Source of the DNA: Nitrososphaerota archaeon
Lineage (GTDB): Archaea > Thermoproteota > Bathyarchaeia > Bathyarchaeales > Bathycorpusculaceae
Assembly (NCBI GenBank): GCA_031282985.1
Contig: JAITCR010000006.1
Span: 1 to 44,662 of the forward strand
Direction: 5' to 3'
Length of the DNA: 44,662 nucleotides
Positions 40,052-44,662 of the stretch are shown in pieces. Every line of letters starts with the position of its first letter. The stretch's first letter is position 1. Below the pieces are notes generated by a model. The model had not been told where the DNA came from, ran no database searches, and was given only the letters and a program-made list of their open reading frames with translations. A program made the position numbers and the translations under genes.

Positions 40052-41070
40052 ATAGAAGCCTCCTTACATTCAGGAACGTAACCAAAAAATTGTTGTTTCT
40101 TTAAGAAGTCTATCAGTAATTTGCCAATAGCAGATATAACCGTGGTTGTTACGGCGTTGCCTAAAGTTTTGTAGCGTTGAGTGTTACTGATTGGCACTGT
40201 TTCCCCTGTGGGGGTTAAACCGTGTTTTGTCCAGTTGTTAGGAAAGCCCTGTAAGCGTTCACATTCAATCGGTGTAAGACGTCTTATGCTTTCCCTTTCA
40301 CGCAACACCATAGGAACATTATTGCCGCCGGTACCCATTCGGGAACATAAAGTGGGCATAACCTCAGAGTTAACCCGTAAAACAGGTTTATTTTTATTTT
40401 TATGCATGTTCGTTTGAATAATCAGGGTTCTGCCACCGCCTGCTCCTTTAGGGTAATTTGCATCAAGACAGGTGCATGTTGTTTGTCGTTTTGAAATTTT
40501 GTTAAAATATGACTTACCGCTTTGGGGGATAGGAAAAACTGTTTCTCCACCTCTGGCAAAGGTTGCAAGATATCCGATAATGAACACTCGTCTTCGTTGT
40601 TGAGGAACTCTAAAGAATTTGCTGTCAAGTATTCGCCATTCAACAGTATACCCGAGTTCATGAAGCGACCATAATATTTCTTTGAAAACCCCGCCCTGTT
40701 CAATGCAAAGTAATCCGGGGACATTTTCGAGCAATAACAGTTTTGGCTGTTTTTCTTTTGCGAAACGCAATATTTCAGGGTACAAGAGTCCGCGAGGATC
40801 CTTTGTGCCTTTTCGTGCTCCGGCGTTGCTGTAGGGTTGACAAGGAAACCCTGCCACAAGCAAATCGAAAGAGGGCACATTCTGTGTTTGTACCTTTTTA
40901 ACATCGATTTCCTGTAGGTTACTGTTGGGCCAGTGGTGGCGGTAGATGGCGGCGGCGTACTGGTCGTGTTCGTTAGCGTACACTGTATGAAACTGGGATG
41001 AGGCGTTTTCAAGTCCAAGTCGGAAGCCTCCGATGCCGGCGAAGAGTTCACACACTTGGATGTCATGCAT
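40048..41070 (-). CDS. dcm: DNA cytosine-C5 methyltransferase
   Basis: 340 aa with all main motifs: LFAGIGGFRLGLE (I), GFPCQPYSNAG (IV; catalytic Cys77), LLENVPG (VI), QQRRRVFIIGY (VIII), then a target-recognition region, and LTPIECERLQGFPNNWT (IX) with KTLGNAVTTTV (X). It transfers methyl from S-adenosylmethionine to cytosine C5. The intact motif set argues for activity. No cognate nuclease gene is adjacent, so it is an orphan enzyme, probably for anti-restriction. The 48 nt to the next upstream gene are open. Confidence 0.94.
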   Translation of the reverse strand: MHDIQVCELFAGIGGFRLGLENASSQFHTVYANEHDQYAAAIYRHHWPNSNLQEIDVKKVQTQNVPSFDLLVAGFPCQPYSNAGARKGTKDPRGLLYPEILRFAKEKQPKLLLLENVPGLLCIEQGGVFKEILWSLHELGYTVEWRILDSKFFRVPQQRRRVFIIGYLATFARGGETVFPIPQSGKSYFNKISKRQTTCTCLDANYPKGAGGGRTLIIQTNMHKNKNKPVLRVNSEVMPTLCSRMGTGGNNVPMVLRERESIRRLTPIECERLQGFPNNWTKHGLTPTGETVPISNTQRYKTLGNAVTTTVISAIGKLLIDFLKKQQFFGYVPECKEASI

Positions 41071-41118
41071 TAGTTAGCCTCCACCTGGCTTGGTGTTTGC
41101 CGATTAGAAATTTTTTGG

Positions 41119-42240
41119 TCATTTCTTGTTAGGCATCCTCCCGATGAAAGGTTCTGCAATATCCTGTTTACTCATAAACCAGAAGCAGCCATCCCAACCT
41201 AACTGATATTTTTGGTCGGATTCTTTCTTTTGATTCTCCGTTTCAATGCGATAAACTAGATTTGAATAATATTGGAGGTTTGTAGAGTTCTTGTTATTTT
41301 TATGTTTGTAGAGGCGTTCGCAATATTTTCCTGTTGATGTTGTACCTTTCGCCCAAATCCTGCCCATTTTGTCTGTGAAAAACTCTTCTTGCTCAACAGA
41401 CTTCGACGGCGGCAGCGGTGGGGTTGTTGGGGGTGGGTTTGTTGTTTGTTGTTTGTTGGGTGTTGGTGTTGTTGGTGGTGGGGTGGTGGGGTGGGGTGTT
41501 GTGGGGTGGGTTTGGTTGTGGATTTTTTGTAGTGTTAGGGGGTTAAATGTGTTTATGAGGGGTTCCCAAAGTTTTTGGATGTCGGTGCGCAGGTTGTTTA
41601 TTTCTGTTATTAGTTTATGTATTAGGAGGGTAGGTTTTGCTTTGGTGCATTGTTCAAAGTCGCTGCAGGGTAAGGAGCCACCGTTTGGGTTTATGCATGA
41701 GGTGCAATAGATGGCGGTAAAATCTGCTATGGGACTTAAATGTTTATGCGGCTGCGGTGATGAGGGTGGGGGTCTGGGTGCATTTTTTGTTTCTTGCTGC
41801 TGCTGTGGCTGCTGTTGCTGGAGTTGTTGTTTTTTGCGTTGTTGTATGATTTCCAGGGGTGTTTTGGTGTAGTCTATATTGCTGGGTTCTTCGTTAAACT
41901 CAGAAGAGACAACAGACGTAGTAGTTGTAGGGGGTGTTTTAGGTGCAGGTACATCTGATTGCGGGGTTGGCGGGGTTGTTGTTGGTTGTGTTGTTGTTGG
42001 TTGTTGTGGGGTTGGTGGGAGGGGGATGGTGTATTGGGGTGTGTTTGTGGTTTGGTTGATTGTCATGTTGCCGTTGAGGGGTTTTATGGTGGCCCAAATT
42101 TTGTCGTGTTCGGTAATTGTTAGGTTATAATTTGGAAAGGTGATAAGTAATTGGTTGTTTTCGCTTCGGAAAACGGCAATTGCTTCAAGTTCGGGGGGTA
42201 GGGCTTTTTGAAGTTGAGTTATGAACTCTTTGGAGTGCAT
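41119..42240 (-). CDS. Large Q/P/T-rich protein with Cys motif
   Basis: True start is ATG 42240 (MHSKEFITQLQKALPPEL), coupled to the previous stop by TAATG; the 73 codons before it in frame merely shadow that gene. 373 aa: an ordered N-terminal domain (1-65), Pro/Thr- and Gln-rich linkers, a CTSCINPNGGSLPCSDFEQC four-Cys unit mid-way, a further P/T linker and an ordered C-terminal domain with KMGRIWAKGTTSTGKYCERL and LGWDGCFWFMSK. Domains joined by disordered linkers suggest a scaffold or DNA-processing factor, but none is recognised. Confidence 0.65.
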   Translation of the reverse strand: MHSKEFITQLQKALPPELEAIAVFRSENNQLLITFPNYNLTITEHDKIWATIKPLNGNMTINQTTNTPQYTIPLPPTPQQPTTTQPTTTPPTPQSDVPAPKTPPTTTTSVVSSEFNEEPSNIDYTKTPLEIIQQRKKQQLQQQQPQQQQETKNAPRPPPSSPQPHKHLSPIADFTAIYCTSCINPNGGSLPCSDFEQCTKAKPTLLIHKLITEINNLRTDIQKLWEPLINTFNPLTLQKIHNQTHPTTPHPTTPPPTTPTPNKQQTTNPPPTTPPLPPSKSVEQEEFFTDKMGRIWAKGTTSTGKYCERLYKHKNNKNSTNLQYYSNLVYRIETENQKKESDQKYQLGWDGCFWFMSKQDIAEPFIGRMPNKK

Positions 42241-42602
42241 TATGTGCCCTCCTCTGTTGTTGTTGTCTTTTTTTCTTTTTTTGTTTTTATGGTTATTGTT
42301 GTGGGGTATAGGGCTTGTTTGATGCTGTTTAGTCGGTTGAATCCTGTGGTGGAGGTTTGGTATTTTGTGATTGGGGATGTTTGGGTTTTGTTTAGCATTT
42401 CGGTGTTTGTTAGTTCTTGCAGGTATTGGTAGAGGTGGGGTTCGTTTTTTAGGTGGCATTTGTAGCGTATTGTTGAAGCCTTTACAGGTTTGCTATTGTT
42501 GCAGGCAGTTAATATTTTTGCAACATCCAACAAGTACACTGCATTACCACCCCTACTACTATTATGGTTGCCTAAACCCTCATTGTTATTGTTGAAACTC
42601 AT
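42240..42602 (-). CDS. Winged-helix-like hypothetical protein (120 aa)
   Basis: After an Asn/Ser-rich start, residues about 20-75 read AVYLLDVAKILTACNNSKPVKASTIRYKCHL followed by HLYQYLQELTNTEML, an HTH-like region. The tail is Thr/Lys/Glu-rich. It overlaps its neighbours at both ends (ATGA, TAATG). Probably a small DNA-binding protein. Confidence 0.6.
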   Translation of the reverse strand: MSFNNNNEGLGNHNSSRGGNAVYLLDVAKILTACNNSKPVKASTIRYKCHLKNEPHLYQYLQELTNTEMLNKTQTSPITKYQTSTTGFNRLNSIKQALYPTTITIKTKKEKKTTTTEEGT

Positions 42603-42826
42603 ATAGGAGCCTCCCCATGCGTAGTAGCAAATGATGATGGTGATGGTGGTGGGGGTGGGGTTTTGATGTGGGTTTGTAAAAATTTGCGTTCTTCAAATTC
42701 GCCAAGTAAACTGATAATGGTTGTAAGCTGTTTGTTTGATAATTTTATGTTGAGTGTTTTTGTGAGTTCGTGTATAAAGTGCATTTCTGCACTAGCATTT
42801 CTGTTGTTTTTGGTGTAAACAGACAT
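42599..42826 (-). CDS. Small hypothetical protein (75 aa)
   Basis: Helical (FIHELTKTLNIKLSNKQLTTIISLLGEFEERKF), with a Pro/Ser-rich tail. It lies 1 nt after the nonapeptide-repeat gene and overlaps the next by 4 nt. Not recognised. Confidence 0.6.
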   Translation of the reverse strand: MSVYTKNNRNASAEMHFIHELTKTLNIKLSNKQLTTIISLLGEFEERKFLQTHIKTPPPPPSPSSFATTHGEAPI

Positions 42827-42827
42827 G

Positions 42828-43709
42828 TTAGGTCTTCACCTTGCTCTGTTGGGTAATTTTTTGGTTTTTAGCAACAAACACTGTGCCATTCTTACGTGCA
42901 ACAGTTAAATCATTTAACAAGTGTACAACCGAATTATCCCCCATACGGTGTACAACTGAATTATCCCTCATTGTTTGTACAACTGAATTAGCCCTCATTG
43001 TTTGTACAACTGAATTATCCCTCATTTCTTGTACAACCGAACTATTCCCCATATGGCGTACAACCGAACTATTCCACATGTGGTATACAATCGAATTATC
43101 CCCCATAATGTGTACAACCGAACTATCCTCAATATAGTGTACAACCGAATTATCCCTCATACGGTGTACAACCGAATTATCCCTCATACTGTGTACAACC
43201 GAATTAGCCCTCATTTCTTGTACAACCGAACTATCCACCATACGGTGTACAATCGAATTATCCCCCATAATGTGTACAACCGAGTTATCCCTCATTTGTT
43301 GGATTGTTGTGTTAGTTCCCATTAGGTGGATGAATTGGTTTTGTTCCAGTTTTTCAAGGGTTTCGCCATCTAACAATAGGTGTTGTTTCCAGCTTTCTTC
43401 TGCGGCAAGCCAACATTTTGCAATGATTTCTGCCGGGTTGTCCTCAAGCCACTTGGGTAGAGTTTTTTCTTCATCCCACCTAAACGAGAATAAGTCATGG
43501 TTAAGCTCAGAGCGTTTGCACTTAGCTAATACTGTATCATCTTTGGGAGTGATTTCAAATCGAACAATGTCGCGATTTTTCAATTTTTCATCTTTTAAGC
43601 CAAACGTGGAAATTATGGTTTCATGACTCATAGGATCCCCCTGACTGCAGTCAGAGAGAGTAAACACTTTGCCTTCTGAATTTACAACCCCACTAAAATA
43701 ACGACACAT
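42828..43709 (-). CDS. Nonapeptide-repeat protein (14 tandem units)
   Basis: Residues 1-115 form an ordered domain starting MCRYFSGVVNSEGKVFTLSD, with an EITPKDD strand and WLEDNPAEIIAKCWLAAEESW; similar heads followed by short tandem repeats occur in phage proteins of unknown function. Residues 139-264 are fourteen repeats of nine residues, consensus M-R/G-D-N-S-V-V-H-x, flanked by weaker units. Regular Val-Val and Asn-Ser positions suggest a stacked beta (solenoid) shape. AAGGAGGAG gives a strong ribosome-binding site. Possible roles include binding or DNA mimicry. Confidence 0.75.
   Translation of the reverse strand: MCRYFSGVVNSEGKVFTLSDCSQGDPMSHETIISTFGLKDEKLKNRDIVRFEITPKDDTVLAKCKRSELNHDLFSFRWDEEKTLPKWLEDNPAEIIAKCWLAAEESWKQHLLLDGETLEKLEQNQFIHLMGTNTTIQQMRDNSVVHIMGDNSIVHRMVDSSVVQEMRANSVVHSMRDNSVVHRMRDNSVVHYIEDSSVVHIMGDNSIVYHMWNSSVVRHMGNSSVVQEMRDNSVVQTMRANSVVQTMRDNSVVHRMGDNSVVHLLNDLTVARKNGTVFVAKNQKITQQSKVKT
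42918..43295 (-). repeat. 14 x 27-bp tandem repeats within the nonapeptide gene
   Basis: The plus strand repeats TGTACAACCGAATTATCC(C)-like units with a period of exactly 27 bp. Copies differ at several positions, so they are not fresh duplicates. They keep frame and can expand or contract by whole codons. Confidence 0.88.
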
Positions 43710-43836
43710 ACCTAGTCTCCTCCTTCGTTACAGTTTCGCCGCAGGTAGGGCCGCTATGTAGGTGGTCTGTTAGGTCTCTTTCCGCAAAGGCTTCCTCAAG
43801 TAACATGCCGCAAACTGTGCAACAAAAAACCTTCAA
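43693..43836 (-). CDS. Small zinc-finger protein (47 aa, TTG start)
   Basis: TTG at 43836 with GGAGGT nine bases upstream opens LKVFCCTVCGMLLEEAF; HLHSGPTC follows, giving a CxxC-(x)n-HxH-x3-C set suited to zinc. It ends in TAG overlapping the start of the repeat gene by 17 nt. Promoter-proximal in the accessory operon. Confidence 0.6.
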   Translation of the reverse strand: MKVFCCTVCGMLLEEAFAERDLTDHLHSGPTCGETVTKEETRYVSLF

Positions 43837-43838
43837 CC

Positions 43839-43940
43839 CTAAACAACCTCCATCTGGCTTTGGCTGTTTGCCTTTTTGGTTATCTGAAGTGTAGGGAAAT
43901 GATTGAAAACAGGGTTAACACTAAAACATTTACTTAACAT
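43839..43940 (-). CDS. Very small leader ORF (33 aa)
   Basis: ATG at 43940 has AGGAAGG six bases upstream; the frame MLSKCFSVNPVFNHFP runs to TAG 2 nt before the next TTG start. It opens the accessory operon just inside attR. It may be a leader peptide or a genuine microprotein. Confidence 0.4.
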   Translation of the reverse strand: MLSKCFSVNPVFNHFPTLQITKKANSQSQMEVV

Positions 43941-44008
43941 GACAAAACCTTCCTGTAATTGTTTTTACATAAAAATTTGAAACTGTACAAACAAAAAAGA
44001 GAAAAAAA

Positions 44009-44025
44009 CAGTACTTTGTCTCCCG
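44009..44025 (-). repeat. Right copy of the 17-bp terminal inverted repeat
   Basis: CAGTACTTTGTCTCCCG is the exact reverse complement of 3539-3555. It ends 9 nt before attR. With the left copy it forms a symmetric pair around the core in the circular form. Confidence 0.8.
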
Positions 44026-44034
44026 CTCGGTTAA

Positions 44035-44054
44035 GAGTCCTTTCAGCGGCGCCA
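44035..44054 (+). repeat. attR core
   Basis: Same 20 bases as attL. This is the displaced original 3' end of tRNA-Asn; only 26 bases with tRNA similarity remain (GGTT..GAGTCC onward), so it is not a gene. Confidence 0.92.
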
Positions 44055-44118
44055 CCCTCCTATTTCTGCTGCCCTTTCTCAAGTTTCGTGTTATAAACCC
44101 CAAAAACACACTAAAAAC

Positions 44119-44527
44119 ATGACACCCTCAACAACAATAATTGACCGATCCCTACACAGTTACGCCAAACGCCTAAAACGCTACCGATACAACATCAGCT
44201 TAATGCCCAACGGCAACATCTCTGCATTTTTTAGATCATTTAAGCGCCCTTGGACTTTCTCTGGGCAGGGTATCTAAATACGGTAGTCACCTCCCACCCC
44301 TACTACGACTAATAAAAGTAGACCTTAAAGCTATAACAAAAACAGATGTTGAAGAAATTGTTGCAGCTATAAACAATGGAAACTATACCGCATGGGCCAA
44401 ACATGATAAAAAGCTAATTTTGCGCAAACTTGTCCAGTATGCTAAACTGGGCAGCTGTACCCGTGGCACTCCTTGGCCAGATGAAGTAAACTGGATCAGT
44501 TTAATAGTAGACCTCTTGCGAAACTAA
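44119..44527 (+). pseudogene. Decayed tyrosine-integrase fragment
   Basis: ATG 44119 opens MTPSTTIIDRSLHSYAKRLK and passes to GNISAFF, then a T6 run (44227-44232) shifts the frame; the next frame continues LDHLSALGLSLGRVSKYG, then KTDVEEIVAAINN and KLILRKLVQYAKLG, the helical core-binding domain of archaeal XerC/D-like integrases. The catalytic domain is missing: the frame ends at 44525-44527 next to the IS gene. This may be a relic of an older element at the same tRNA or of a chromosomal recombinase. Confidence 0.72.
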
Positions 44528-44538
44528 AATAAGTTGGT

Positions 44539-44662
44539 ATGTTGTTTGTTTTGATTTATAGTGATTACGTAAAGTTTGAGACGTTGAGTGGTTATTGTGA
44601 TGAAAAGTTTCGTCGGATAACAGGTGTTAAGCGGGTTACTTTTGAAAAAATGTTGAAAATAC
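44539..44662 (+). CDS. IS5-type transposase, N-terminal fragment (cut by window edge)
   Basis: The frame MLFVLIYSDYVKFETLSGYC followed by DEKFRRITGVKRVTFEKMLK resembles the start of IS5-group (ISL2/IS1031-like) transposases, which begin with an HTH of the FRRLTGV-TFEKM type. It runs off the window. Its family would suit the MITE at 36515, but its terminal repeat is not visible here, so no link is shown. Confidence 0.55.
   Translation, partial: MLFVLIYSDYVKFETLSGYCDEKFRRITGVKRVTFEKMLKI

Larger units (their letters stand above)
3514..44034. mobile_element. Integrated head-tailed archaeal virus (provirus), about 40.5 kb
   Basis: The element is bounded by a 20-bp direct repeat made of the 3' end of tRNA-Asn. 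It encodes a tyrosine integrase next to attL, small DNA-binding proteins, a full HK97-type head module (terminase, portal, MuF-like protein, protease-scaffold, major capsid protein), tail and fibre proteins, and DNA methyltransferases. The head module classes it as an archaeal member of the HK97-fold tailed viruses. No core replication, tape-measure, tube or lysis gene was recognised. Whether it can still be induced is unknown; most structural genes are intact, apart from the G7 tract at 24863-24869. Confidence 0.93.

Noticed and set aside
40422..41066. 214-codon minus-strand open frame
   Set aside because: It overlaps the fully motif-bearing cytosine methyltransferase in another frame.
41369..42130. 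Plus-strand open frames rich in Gly and Val
   Set aside because: They mirror the Pro/Thr-rich linkers of the opposite-strand gene.
42241..42459. N-terminal extension of the Q/P/T-rich protein
   Set aside because: It reads the wHTH-like gene in another frame; TAATG coupling fixes the start at 42240.
42918..43295. 27-bp tandem repeats resembling a CRISPR array
   Set aside because: There are no spacers: units are contiguous, all in one coding frame, and translate to a regular nonapeptide.

Overview
The window is a piece of an archaeal chromosome carrying an almost certainly complete integrated head-tailed virus (provirus). The archaeal signs are a four-subunit pyruvate:ferredoxin oxidoreductase operon (porG-D-A-B), TATA-box promoters about 25-45 nt before starts, many small winged-helix, ribbon-helix-helix and zinc-ribbon proteins, and a tRNA gene with a TATA element. 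Low GC, insertion sequences and abundant Listeria-Bacteroides (InlB B-type) repeats would suit a gut-associated archaeon such as a Bathyarchaeia member, but that placement is inference and cannot be settled from this window.

Layout. Positions 1-3230 are chromosomal: the tip of an IS transposase, then the por operon on the minus strand. A tRNA-Asn(GTT) gene lies at 3457-3533. The provirus runs from the 3' end of this tRNA (attL, 3514-3533) to an identical 20-bp copy at 44035-44054 (attR), about 40.5 kb. A 17-bp sequence lies just inside each end in inverted orientation, so in the circular form these copies would flank the attachment core symmetrically. Beyond attR lie a decayed integrase fragment and the start of another IS transposase.

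Inside the provirus: (1) 3.5-6.4 kb, a minus-strand integrase operon led by a ribbon-helix-helix protein; (2) 6.4-12.1 kb, small regulators, a DprA-like plus phosphoribosyltransferase pair (the second gene frameshifted), a mosaic of duplicated fragments, an ECF-transporter-like membrane protein and a DUF559-like nuclease; (3) 12.1-15.8 kb, a divergent cargo island with two unknown genes on the minus strand and a TIGR04255-type three-gene cassette on the plus strand, whose last gene has an in-frame TAG; (4) 16.3-35.8 kb, the minus-strand morphogenesis operon: terminase small and large subunits, portal, MuF-like head protein, protease-scaffold, decoration protein, major capsid protein, a giant InlB-repeat protein joined through a G7 tract to a connector-like C-terminus, neck and tail proteins, and a hub-fibre fusion, with small cargo genes at 19.8-21.7 kb; (5) 35.85-36.9 kb, a mostly non-coding control region with an inverted-repeat promoter, two strong stem-loops, a small zinc-ribbon gene, an 87-bp MITE and a PadR promoter; (6) 36.9-43.9 kb, a PadR regulator and minus-strand accessory operons with an ASCH protein, a likely frameshifted 68-aa gene, MT-A70 and C5-cytosine methyltransferases, Q/P/T-rich proteins and a 14-unit nonapeptide-repeat protein.

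The genes fit a temperate archaeal virus: integrase and regulators at one end, packaging and capsid genes in the middle, modification and host-interaction genes at the other end. No replication protein, tape measure, tail tube or lysis enzyme was recognised. Several frameshifts (A4 near 9233, C7 on the plus strand at 24863, T6 at 44227) lie in homopolymers, so assembly error is a live alternative for those; the one near 38282 lies at a canonical -1 slippery heptamer instead.
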